Source of the DNA: Miscanthus floridulus
Lineage: Eukaryota; Streptophyta; Magnoliopsida; Poales; Poaceae
Direction of reading: 5' to 3'
NCBI RefSeq assembly: GCF_019320115.1
Contig: NC_089584.1
Coordinates: forward strand, 56,602,852 to 56,666,851
Length of the DNA: 64,000 nt
Below, piece after piece: positions 1-11,400 of the stretch. The notes beneath the pieces were generated by a model that ran no database searches, had not been told where the DNA came from, and was given only the letters and a program-made list of their open reading frames with translations. Position 1 is the stretch's first letter; every line of letters starts with the position of its first letter. A program made the position numbers and the translations under genes.

Positions 1-1266
1 GGCGGCCATGTGGCATAAGCGGGCCGCTAATAGGCTCGGTCCATGAGGGCTAGTCCATGGTAGACTGCCACCGTGCGGGTCTGTGGACCGTAGGAATGGT
101 CCTGTAGTGGACCGCGTCCACCTTTCCCTCTTCTCCCTTCGGCTCATGGTGCAGCTGGGTGGATGTGGGTCCAGGCAAAGTGGCTCAACTGCCTCCCCCT
201 CTCCTCTGTTTCTCATGGCAGCACTCTCACCGGCAGCAAGCTTAGCTATTCTCGCTCTAGGGTAGGCTCGACAGGGTCACTTGGAGGCTCTACTGGCTTC
301 ATGAGCTCATGGTGAGCTCGCTGGTGGGCCAAAGGTGGCTCCTTGGTGCCTCTAGTGCCTAGCATAGGCTCAATGATAGATGGTGGCAGCACAGGTTTTG
401 ATGGGGGCCCAACTGATGCATTTGGATAGCTCCAAGGAGGGTAGCTGGTGAGGGGCATAGGCCATGGCGCTCGTGTCAGTGGCAGGTGAGCGCTAGCTAG
501 GGTAGCTGGTGGCGCGAATCATCGACATGGCGGGCATCTATGCATGTATGGTCAAAGGTAGGGGCATGGATGGCTGGGACACCGAGCGACGCGGCGCGGT
601 GCCTCTGCTTCGGCTTAAGAAGATAGGGGAGCGGTGTTGGATATGATAGTTGGGTTTGGGTTGTCAGTGGCAGAGACAGAGGGCGACATAGGCACGGGCG
701 CAACATGGGCGCAGGCGCGCATGCTGGGGTGGGGGTGTGGACACGGTGTTGGTACACAACGCGGATGAAGCAGGCTATCTCGATATGGGCATGACGCTGG
801 GCCGTGGTGAGCGACATGGGCCGGCCGGGCTAGGCGTGTGCGCTACTGCTGCTGTTGGGCTTCTTTCCTTTTATTTTTTTCCCATTTTCTAAGTGCTTTT
901 CTATTTTTATTTCTATTTCCAGACTACACCTAGGGCTCCTATGCATGTATACATGTGTTGCCAACATGTATACACCCTAGTGGGGCCTACTAGAGTTCAT
1001 CTAGGGCTTTAGGGTCCAAGCCAAAGGTTTGGCAACATACACACACAATTTATTTAAAAAGGTTGGATTGATTTTATTACATCACATAAAATCATGAAGA
1101 AGCAACTCACAAGTTGAATTAAATGCAAAATGCCCAACCATGCTAACTTGGTTCTACTTGTGCAACTACATGGGCAGTTTCCTCATATGCACACTCACCA
1201 TGCATGGCATTTGTTAGAAAAAATTTAAGTTTAGATTTTTGGGTTATTGAAAACCTAGGTTGTTAT
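1..1266 (+). mobile_element. 3' part of an LTR-like repeat (remnant)
   Basis: The stretch is GC-rich to about 840 and AT-rich after that, with no convincing gene. It ends in an open sequence closing with AGGTTGTTATA. That resembles the usual 3' end of grass gypsy LTRs (…GGTGTTACA) with CA changed to TA. Directly after it comes a Tekay gag-like fragment, so this may be the 3' end of an LTR inserted into that element. The 5' end is outside the window and no target duplication can be tested. The GC-rich part has small frames on both strands without recognisable domains. It could also be an unrelated repeat; confidence is low. Confidence 0.35.
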
Positions 1267-1267
1267 A

Positions 1268-3508
1268 GAGTGTCGTATTCCTAGATAGAACAATAGTCCC
1301 ATGCCACCCATGAATTAGTAAAATAATAATCCCTCAGCAGGGTAATCAGCAGAATGCTCAAAAGAAAGGACTTGGTCCAAAAATAGGTCGAGTTCATTAT
1401 ATTCAGGGTGAGGCTATTCTAGAAGGTGAACCTATCGTGATGGGTGTAACACCCCTGGGTGTTAGTCACTGAGTTGAGCAGTGAATTTGGACTCAATGGG
1501 GATGTCAAATGATGATCATGAACTTGGTTCACAATATTGGAATAATTTCATTAAGTTTGGAATTTAAAAAGTTACACGAAATGTTAAGTGTCTCCTTGCT
1601 TGAATTGCCATGTCAAGTGAATGGAAATATGTGAGTTCAATGAAACCTCACAACCTTGACCAAACAACTCTAATTAAACTCATGAACAAAAGTTATGAAG
1701 GGTTCATATTGAGCAGGTGTCAAGAAAATGCTTCAATGGATCAAAAAGGATAATTTAATCTTTATCGTGATGCTGCTTTGACCAAGATGAAACTATGATT
1801 TTGGGCCCAGATATAAAGTTTGACTTTAAATAAAAGTTGAAGTTTTAAGTTATGTGTAGCAAACTTTGTTTTAGGGCCAAGATCTAAATCAGCCTGTAGC
1901 TTAGTCAAGCTGAGGCCTCAAAACTGAACCTAGTGCTATTTTAGATCTCGAAATTTTGGCCAAGTCTGGGTTAACTAAAAACTAAATTTTTAGTTTCATG
2001 AGCCCTACTTTGCAGCTCTCTATCTTCCAAGATAATCCAAGTTAGACCACAAATCTTTAAGCAAAGTTGTAGTCCTCATATAGCTCTACAACACTGTGCA
2101 ATTAGTTTAGTTTTTCATGGCTTGGTTTAGGAGATAGAGAGGCAAGAAAATGAGGGTTGCAGTTGGTTTTTCAGGCATTTTTGAATAGCCTATAGCACTT
2201 GGACGTGGCCGACCTGTACATATGTTTGCCGCCATGTGGTCGACAGGCTCAAGTCATGCCTCCACTCACTTCGAGCGTGCACACGCGCAGAGGAGCCGAA
2301 GCGAACGCTGCTGTCGCTCCCTTCCTCTCCATTCTCTCCCTCTTCCTTGCTTTTCTCCTCCTTCAACTAGTTGTCGCTGCCGCAAAAAATCCACCATAGT
2401 CACCACGCTGTCCTTTAGGTTCCTAGTACTAGCAGCCACTCCAACCTCGCCTAGACCCCCTCCTTTTTCTACTCCCCAAACCCTAACCTAAGCTCTAATC
2501 GGTAGCTCCCTCCTCCATCATAGTTCGTCACCGCTGCCCTTGGCATAGGTATGTCTGGGTTTGTGTAAGGATTTTTGCCCAGCTGGTTGCAATCGATTCG
2601 AATCGCCGTCTCTCCTGGATAGTGAGAAACTTGACTAAGCTTCCTTCATCATAGTAACATCGGATGGAACATGATGGTTATGAAGATTATATGATAACCT
2701 AGATATGGTTAGTAATGTTTGCTTTAGTTGAATCAAGTGATTGCTGTAGAATAGGTGTAGAGTTAGCCATAATAAGTTTCACTAAAATTGATGCTAAAAT
2801 AATGACTAAAGATTGAAAGTAAGGATAGATGATAGTAATAGTAATACTCTTTTTGCAAAGTTATGCTATCCAACCAGCTCCATGAAATAAGCCTTGCATA
2901 TCTTTGAGAGTCCTTTTATTTCTCTCCTGACTGGGTAAGTCTAGCTGAGTACATTTGAGTACTCAGGGTTTATCCCACATGTTGTAGGTGAAGTTCTCGG
3001 CCTGCTGAAAATGGTGGCTAACCGCTGGTGGGCTCAGTGACTCTATATTTATTTATCGTCTATATGCTATTGTTGGATGATGTTACTTATGCTAGCAGTG
3101 TATTTGAAACTTGTGTTATTGTAACCATTTTAAAGCTATGTTGTTTTAGCTATCATATTTGTAAACTTGGCAACATATTATTATTTGTGAACTTAATTGT
3201 AAACATTATTTACGCTGCAACTCTGTGTATGTGATGTGTATTTGCTTAATCTATTATGGTCTTGGTTATGATATTGATTTACCAAGGTCCTTCAGTGACA
3301 CTCGATGGACTACCGGGTTTATATAAGTGCAAGTGTGTGTGCGCCAACGTGTTAAGAGGGGGCAGCTGTGCTTAAGCTTGTATAAATTGGGCAGTTCTGT
3401 CGCAATGGGTATGTTCTGTATCATTCATACCCTATAGTTATATTCTTTGATTACATGTGCATGACATATTTCCATTAAGGCAATTGTCATGAGGTATCAA
3501 TTACCCTT
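1268..3508 (+). pseudogene. Tekay/Del-type gypsy gag C-terminus to protease fragment, split by a solo LTR
   Basis: Two pieces, 1268-1444 and 3405-3508, form one reading direction once the solo LTR between them is left out. The first piece encodes a glutamine/asparagine-rich gag tail and then a HYIQGEA-like stretch, typical of the gag-protease junction of Tekay elements. The second reaches a VMRYQLPL-like segment that normally lies just after the protease active site. The active-site region itself is degenerate: where family members have an FDSGASH-like motif, this copy reads FDYMCM. Stops and frame changes are present. After position 3508 the sequence jumps straight into LTR-interior sequence, so reverse transcriptase and integrase are deleted. 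It is a relic with no expected product. Confidence 0.6.
1445..3404 (+). mobile_element. Solo LTR, Tekay-like gypsy family, with perfect 5-bp target duplication
   Basis: This 1960-bp segment starts TGTAACACCCCTGG and ends TTCTGTCGCA. It is flanked on both sides by ATGGG (1440-1444 and 3405-3409). Removing it and one duplication rejoins a gag/protease reading direction, so the boundaries are well supported. Inside are an AT-rich first half, a GC-rich block at about 2190-2540, a motif with GATTCGAATCGC shared with the LTRs at 12 kb and 21 kb, and a 3' end starting GACTACCGGGTTTAT that the larger LTRs also carry. No internal region or second LTR is present, which points to LTR-LTR recombination. 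Small frames inside are not counted as genes. Confidence 0.88.
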
Positions 3509-3890
3509 GGGGCTGAGTGAGAAAAGGATTTTATTTTTTTTCTAAAAATGCTAACAAACCATGGAACTTCATTAATTCATAACTAAATACATAAAGCTGA
3601 CAAAGTTATGAAAATTTTGGTGTAAGCCTATTATCATGTGCTTAATCATAGAAAAGTATGATTTGGTCAATCTTAGTAGTTTTGAAGGAGTTACTCGAAT
3701 TCTTATCGCCCCACCTAGGCCATAACTATCCATAGTTATAACCTTTCCATAAGGAGATAGATTAGTAGTGTAGTCTTCCCTTGTGGTTTTGTGAAACGTC
3801 TTGCAGATAAATGTGCTTGACACATTTCCTTTTCCATTACTAAACCTAGGCTTTGGGCAGCTGTGTAATCTCGGAGCGAGATTTCTATAA

Positions 3891-3914
3891 GTGGGGAGGA
3901 GTTGTAGCACCCCT
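3891..3914 (+). other. Polypurine tract and LTR start, array unit 1
   Basis: AAGTGGGGAGGAG is followed by TTGTAGCACCCCTGG. It is preceded by an AATCTCGGAGCGAG motif that in gypsy elements lies just past the integrase end. This is the normal 3' internal-LTR junction, where plus-strand DNA synthesis is primed. Confidence 0.75.
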
Positions 3915-6129
3915 GGTGTTAAGCAACACTAAAACTTGATCATGTCATCATCATGCATGTTAATCATCCATAGTAGCTAACCATGCCTTGCATTCACTAA
4001 AAATTAATATTGACTTGTTAGTAATGCAATGCATAGGTGAGGTGTTGTGCTTAAACCAAAAACTCTTTTAAGGTACTATGTGGCCTTCTATTTTTGAATT
4101 CTCATTTAAATACTCAGAATTATGCCTTAATAAACTTTGAGGTGTAAAGTATGTGCTTTACACTAGTGTCAAGTGTAGGGTATGAATTCAAGTTCAAACC
4201 ATTAAAATCTAGGCCCCAAATTTGAATCCAAACTTGAATTTCAGCACTTGATCAAATTTGGTTAAGTCCTAGATTTTGAGGCATTTATTAAAATGAATTT
4301 CTTTAATAAAATTGTTCTATCAAAAGTATCATTTTGAATTATGAAGTTTGTACTTTACATTGGTATTATTGGTTGATTTGTTTGTGTCCTGAATTAATCA
4401 CTAATTAATTCACCACAGTGGCTAACTTAACAACTTTTCCCAAAACCCTAATTGTTGGAACTGAAACTTTATATTTCAGTTTCTTTCTACCTCTATTCTT
4501 CCCTATTGATCTTTTCAACTAGTTAGAATTAGGGGGTGGTGCTTAAAGCAAAGACGGAGAGCAGATGAAGATGAACAAATTTGCTTTTTGGAGATTTTTA
4601 AGTTGCCACATGAAATCAAGAGAAAATGGGAGAGGAAGGGGGTTGTTTTAGTCACTACAGTGCTTGCCGAAGCAGCTGCCACGCAGTAGGATATTTGCCA
4701 CCGGCCGCCATCCTCGCTGACCAGTTTGCTCATGAGTGACGCCAAGCTGTTTCACCTCGACGCTTCGCAAGCAGCTACTGGATGCCTAGATGCTGCTCCG
4801 TCGCCCTTAAGTCACCAAGCCAGCCACCGAGCTCATCTTTCTCCATTTCTGCCACCGCCGTCGAGCCCTCGGTTTACTGGTCGATTTCACCACCACCACT
4901 CCACCTTACCGCAATTCATCTCGCAGCCATGCTCGCCCTCCCCTTACACATCCGCTCGACCTGCTTACACCGACCCAAGACGTCAAAGTTGCCATAGCAC
5001 CATCATCTTCCCCAACATAGAGTAGAACACCGCTATGAGCCCCTCACCATGGCTAGCCCTCTATTGTGCACCTCAGCCTCAACTGTCTCATGTTTTAGCT
5101 TTGCTTTGGAGTCTTGTTGCTCATCGTATTGATGGTTTTCATAGCTGACCTCCAGACACCCCGGAACACCGCCATGTCTATGAGTTCACGCCACCGCCAT
5201 CAACCTCAATGCCGATGACCTAGCTTTGCCTCGCCTTTATCTCAACTAGTAGCCGTCATCCATTTTACCTCTACCATGGCCTAGTGGCTGGAGCACCACC
5301 GCACCAGCATGCTCTGCTTTGTCGAGCTATCATGTTCATGTTTGCACGAGTAGATGGCTTGCGCGCGCTCAACCGACCCCTTGAGTGTGGTGCAGGAGTG
5401 AGTTGAGTATAGTATTGGCCTTCACGTCCCTAGGGACCTCGCCATTGGGCTGGTCCACCATGCCACCATGGCCATCGGCGGGTATGCAGCCATGCCAAAG
5501 GTGTTCATCTATCATCGCTAGCGAGTTCGCAAGGTCATGAGGATCACATAGAGCTAGTTTGTGTGGCTGGAATTGCTACCAGTTGACCATAGCCTCCGCG
5601 CCTAGAGTACTATTGATCTGCTAGAGCCACCATTGTCCATGCTATCAAGCACCAGCCATTCAACTAGTACCACCTGGAGGTGTGTGAGGACTAGTGGAGT
5701 GTAGCGGGGTAGGTCATGTCATCGGTGAGGTCACCGCCGACAAGCTACCCGTCGATCAACGGCGAGTGCATCACGGTCAGCGTGGGTGCACTATGCAGCT
5801 GACTCAAGGGGCCATCTATCAGTGACTAGTGGCTGAGAGGGGGCTGAGTGAGAAAAGGATTTTATTTTTTTGTTTTTCTGAAAATGCTAACAAACCATGG
5901 AACTTGATTAATTCATAACTAAATACATAAGGCTGATAAAGTTATGAAAATTTTGGTGTAAGCCTATTATCATGTGCTTAATCATGGAAAAATATGATTT
6001 GGTCAATCTTAGTAGTTTCGAAGAGTTATTCAAATTCTTTTCACCCCACCTAGGACATAACTATCCATAGTTATAACCTTTCCATAAGGAGATAGATTAG
6101 TAGTGTAGTCTTCCCTTGTGGTTTTTTGT

Positions 6130-6156
6130 AAGTGGGGAGGAGCTATAGCGCCCCTG
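6130..6156 (+). other. Polypurine tract and LTR start, array unit 2
   Basis: AAGTGGGGAGGAG is followed by CTATAGCGCCCCTGG, where the LTR's initial TG has become TA. About 90 bp present in units 1 and 3 (from the TGTGGTTTT box to the AATCTC box) is missing here. Confidence 0.7.
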
Positions 6157-8466
6157 GTGTTAAGCAACACCAAAACATGATCATGTCATCAACATGCATG
6201 TTAATCATCCATAGTAGCTAACCATGCCTTGCATTAACTAAAAATTAATATTTACTTGTTAGTAATGCAATGCATATGTGATGTGTTGTGCTTAAACAAA
6301 AAACTATTTTAAGGTACTATGTGGCCTTCTATTTTTGAATTCTCATTTAAATACTCGGAATTATGCCTTAATAAACTTTGAGGTGTAAAGTATGTGCTTT
6401 ACACTAGTGTCAATTGTAGGGTATGAATTCAAGTTCAAACCATTAAAATCTAAGCCCCAAATTTGAATCCAAACTTGAATTTCAGCACTTGATTAAATTT
6501 GGTTAAGGCCTGGATTTCGAGGCATTTATTAAAATGAATTTCTTTAATAAAACTGTTCTATCAAAAGTATCATTTTGAATTATGAAGTTTGTACTTTACA
6601 TTGGTATTATTGGTTGATTTGTTTGTGTCTGAATTAATCACCAATTAATTCACCACAGTGGCTAACTTAACAACTTTTCCAAAACCCTAACTGTTGGAAC
6701 TGAAACTTTATATTTCAGTTTCTTTCTACCTCTATTCTTCCCTATTGATCTCTTCAACTAGTTAGAATTTGGGGGTGGTGCTTAAAGCAAAGACGGAGAG
6801 CAGATGAAGATGAACGAATTTGCTTTTGGAGATTTTGAAGTTGCCACATGAAATCGATAGAAAATGGGAGAGGAAGGGGGCTATTTTAGTCGCTACAGTG
6901 CTCGCTAAAGCAGCTGCCACAGCAGTAGGCTATTTGTCGCCGACCTGCCATCCACGCTGACCACTTTGCTCATGAGTGACGCCAGGCTGCTTCACCTTGA
7001 CGCTTCGCAAGCAGCTACTGGATGCCTAGAAGCCACTCCGTCGCCCTTAAGTCACCAAGCTAGCCGCCGAGTTCATCTTTCTCCTTTTCCGCCACCACCG
7101 TCGTCAAGCCCTCGGTTCACTGGTCGATTTCACCACCACCGCTCCACCTTACCGCAATTCATCTTGCAGCCACTGCTCACCCTCCCCTTGTGCATCCGCT
7201 CGACCTGCTCATGCCAACCCAAGACAGTCAACGTTACCCTAGCGCCATCATTTTCCCCAACGTCGAGCTAGAGCACCACTATGAGCCCCTCACCATGGCC
7301 AACCCTCTATGGTGCACCTTAGCCTCAACTATCTCATGTTTTAGCTTTGCTTTGGTGTCTTGTTGCTCATCATGTTGATGGTTTTAATAGACGACCTCCA
7401 GACGCCCCAGGAACACCACCATGTCCGCTGAGTTCACGCCGCTACCATCGACCTCAATGCCAATGACCTAGCTTTGCCTCGCCTTTATCTCAACCAGTAG
7501 CCATCGTCAGTTTTACCTCTACCATGGCCTAGTGGCCGGAGCGCCGCAGCACCTACGTGCTCTGCTTTGCCAAGCCACCGTGTTCGCGTTTACGTGAGTA
7601 GATGGCTTGCACGCACTCAACTGACCCCTTGAGTGTGGTGCAGGAGTGAGTTGAGTATAGTATTAGCCTTCACATCATTAGGGACCTCACCGTTGGGCTG
7701 GTCTACCATGCCGCCATGGGCATCGGCAAGTATGCTGTCATGCCAAAGGTGTTCATCTATCATCGCTAGCGAGTTCACAAGGTCGTGAGGATCGCATAGA
7801 GCTATTTTGTGTCGCCGGAATTGCCACCGTTGACCATAGCCACTGCGCCGGAGTACCGCTAATATGCTAGAGCCATCATTGTGCTCATCGCTGAGCACCA
7901 GTCGTTCAACCAGTACCACCAGGAGGTGCGTGAGGATGAGAGGAGTGCAGTGGGGTAGGTCATGTCATCGGCGAGGTCATCGCTGGTGAGTTATGCATCG
8001 ATCAACGACGAGTACATCACGGTCAGCGTGGGTGCACTATGCGCCAACCCGGGGGGCCGTCTATCAGTGACTATGGCTGAGAGGGGGTTGAGTGAGAAAA
8101 GGATTTTATTCTTTTGTTTTTCTAAAAATGCTAACAAACCATGGAACTTCATTAATTCATAACTAAATACATAAAGCTGACAAAGTTATGAAAATTTTGG
8201 TGTAAGCCTATTATCATGTGCTTAATCATAGAAAAGTATGATTTGGTCAATCTTAGTAGTTTTGAAGAGTTACTCGAATTCTTTTCGCCCCACCTAGGCC
8301 ATAACTATCCATAGTTATAACCTTTCCATAAGGAGATAGATTAGTAGTGTAGTCTTCCCTTGTGGTTTTCTAAAACATCTTGCTGACAAATGTGGTTGAC
8401 ACATTTCCTTTTCCATTACTAAACACAGGCTTTAGGCGCTGTGTAATCTCAGAGTGAGATTTCTGT

Positions 8467-8494
8467 AAGTGGGGAGGAGCAATAGCACCCCTTG
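8467..8494 (+). other. Polypurine tract and LTR start, array unit 3
   Basis: AAGTGGGGAGGAG is followed by CAATAGCACCCCTTG. The terminal TG of the LTR is lost. This junction leads into the only copy that runs on to an LTR 3' end. Confidence 0.7.
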
Positions 8495-11400
8495 TGTTAA
8501 GCAACACTAAAACCTTGGTCATATCATCATCATGCATGTTAATCATCCATTATGGCTAACCATGCCTTGCATTCACTAAAAATTAATATTTACTTGTTAG
8601 TAATGCAATGCATATGTGATGTGTTGTGCTTAAACCAAAAACTCTTTTAAGGTACTATGTGGCCTTCTATTTTTGAATTCTCATTTAAATACTCAGGAAT
8701 TATGCCTTAATAAACTTTGAGGTGTAAAGTATGTGCTTTACACTAGTGTCAAGTGTAGGGTATGAATTCAAGTTCGAACCATTAAAATCTAAGCCCCAAA
8801 TTTGAATCCAAACTTGAATTTCAGCACTTGATCAAATTTGGTTAAGTCCTGGATTTTGAGGCATTTATTAAAATGAATTACTTTAATAAAATTGTTCTAT
8901 CAAAAGTATCATTTTGAAATATGAAGTTTGTACTTTACATTAGTATTATTGGTTGTTTTGTTTGTGTCCTAATTAATCACCAATGAATTCACCACAGTGG
9001 CTAACTTAACAACTTTTCCAAAACCCTAACTATTGGAACTGAAACTTTATATTTTAGTTTCTTTCTACCTCTATTCTTCCCTATTGATCTCTTCAACTAG
9101 TTAGAATTAGGGGGTTTGGCTTAAAGTAATGATGGAGAGCAGATGAAGATGAACAAATTTGCCTATTGGAGATTTTCAAGTTGCCACATGAAATCGAGAG
9201 AAAATGGGAGAGGAAGGGGGATGTTTTAGTTGCTACAGTGCTCGTCGAAGCAGCTGCCACGCAGTAGGTTGTTTGCCACCGGCCACCATCCTCACTGACC
9301 ACTTTGCTCATGAGTAACACCTAGGCTACTTCACCTCGACACTTCGCAAGCAGCTGCTGGATGCCTAGAAGCTGCTCCAGTCACCCTTAAGTCACCAAGC
9401 CAGTCGCCGAGCTCATCTTTGTCCTTTTCCACCACCACTGTCGAGCCCTCAGTTCACTGGTCGAATTTCACCACCACCTGCTCCACCTTACCGCAATTCA
9501 TCTTGTAGCCACTGCTCGCCCTCCCTTGTGCATCCGCTCGACCTGCTCACGCCAACCCAAGACGTCAAAGTCACCCTAGCGCCATCATCATCCCCAACAT
9601 CGAGCAGAGCACCGCTGTGAGCCCCTCACCATGGCTAGCCCTCTGTGGTGCACCTCAGCCTCAACTATCTCATGTTTTAGCTTTGCTTTGGAGTCTTGTT
9701 GCTCATCATGTTGATGGTTTTCATAGCTGACCTCTAGATGCCCTGGAACACCACCATGTCTGTGAGTTCACGCCACCGCCATCGACCTCGATGCCGATGA
9801 CCTAGCTTTGCCTCACCTTTATCTCAACTAGTAGATGTCGTCCGTTTTACCTATACCATGGCCTAGTGGCCAGAGCGCCGCCATACCAGCGTGCTCTGCT
9901 TTGCTGAGCCGTCGCGCTCGCGTTTGTGCGAGTAGATGGCTTGCACGCGCTCAACTGACCCCTTGAGTGTGGTGTGGGAGTGAGTTGAGTATAGTATTGG
10001 CCTTCACATCACCAGGGACCTCGCCGTTGGGCTGGTTCGCCATGCCAGCCATAGCCATCGGCGAGTATGCTACCATGCCAAAGGTATTCATCTATCATTG
10101 CTAGCAAGTTCGCAAGGTCATGAGGATCACAAAGAACTAGGTTGTGTGCCCAGAATTTCCACCGTTGACCATAGCCGCTGCGTCGGAGTACCGATGATCT
10201 GCTAGAGCCACCATCGTGCTTGCCGCCGAGCACCAGCTGTTCAACCAGTACCACTAGGAGGTGTGCGAGGATGAGAGGAGTTCAGTGGGGTAGTTCATGT
10301 CATCGGCGAGGTCACCGCCGGTGAGTTACCCATGGATCAACTGGCGAGTGCATGGCGATCAGCGTGGGTGCGCTATGCTGCTGACCCAGGGGGCCTGTCT
10401 ATCAGTGACTGTGGCTGAGTGAGAAAAGGATTTTTTTTGTTTTTCTAAAAATGCTAACAAACCATGGAACTTGATTAATTCATAACTAAATACATAAAGC
10501 TGATAAAGTTATGAAAATTTCAGTGTAAGCCTATTATCATGTTCTTAATCATGGAAAAAATATGATTTGGTCAATCTTAGTAGTTTTGCTAGGTCTAAAA
10601 TTACCTCTTTTAATTAATAATAGCACTTTCCATGCTTTTTATGGGCAAAATATAATTATGCTAAAATCATGAAACTTTTTATGTATGCTTTTATTGCTTA
10701 GATCAACCTTCACATAAAGTTTGTCTTTGTTTTGATGAAAATGAATTGTTCACTTAAATCAAATACCTTTTTATGGGTTAATAAAGATATTAAAATGATT
10801 TCAATAAATCCCTAAATGGCTTTGATGTAATTTTGGAATTGATTTAAGACCTTGGAACACTAATCCCTTGTTGTTCGTTGGCAACTTAATCATTTTCATG
10901 TTGTGCTCATAATTAACTTGTTAATCATAAAAACAATAATACTTTGTGAGTAATTAACATAAAGGTTATGTGAAGGAAAGTTGTATTCAAGTTAATTAAA
11001 CTTGTTAAGTCATCTTAATCCATGTTGCACCTTCCTTATGTTATGTTAGTACATCATCATTCTAAAGCATGCATATTTACTTCCGTTTAGTGAACTGATA
11101 GTGGTGATCCTAGTGTTGAGCAAATCCTAGAGGAGGGTTTTCACTCTGTGGAGGTTGGGTGTTAGGGCTATGCTTTTTCTGTAGTAACTGACAACCCCGA
11201 CACCATAGGCAAGCCCTAGAGCATACAACCACTTCCTTTTGTTTTACAAATATTAATCACATAAGTCTTATGATTAGTGCATTAAGTACAATAGGAGTTG
11301 ATTGATCACCAATTGCTGCATTACCCGCCTTGCTATTCTAATACCATTTCCTTGTTACCCTTTTAGTAACATAAGTTCATTATGCTTGGCCTTGCTTAGT

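Larger units (their letters stand above)
3509..10410 (+). repeat. Tandem array, about 2.3-kb units, of retrotransposon internal end + PPT + LTR head
   Basis: The marker GGGGCTGAGTGAG (with small changes) recurs at about 3509, 5840, 8084 and 10411, giving periods of about 2331, 2244 and 2327 bp. Each unit holds, in order: about 170 bp of LTR-interior sequence, the 3' end of a gypsy internal region, a polypurine tract GTGGGGAGGAG, an LTR start (…GCACCCCTGGTGTTAAGC) and about 1.9 kb of LTR head. In the fourth occurrence the LTR-interior piece continues into the LTR tail instead of jumping back. The switch point, after …CTTAGTAGTTTTG, is the same in all three units, which suggests one rearrangement followed by unequal exchange. 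Unit 2 lacks about 90 bp just before its polypurine tract. Recurrent small frames (about 100 residues, + strand at 4726 and 6966; about 75 residues, - strand at 4515 and 9093) sit at matching places. Confidence 0.9.

Noticed and set aside
4437..4450. AAACCCTAA as a possible telomere-type repeat
   Set aside because: Only a single unit, repeated once per 2.3-kb unit as part of LTR sequence, with no tandem run.
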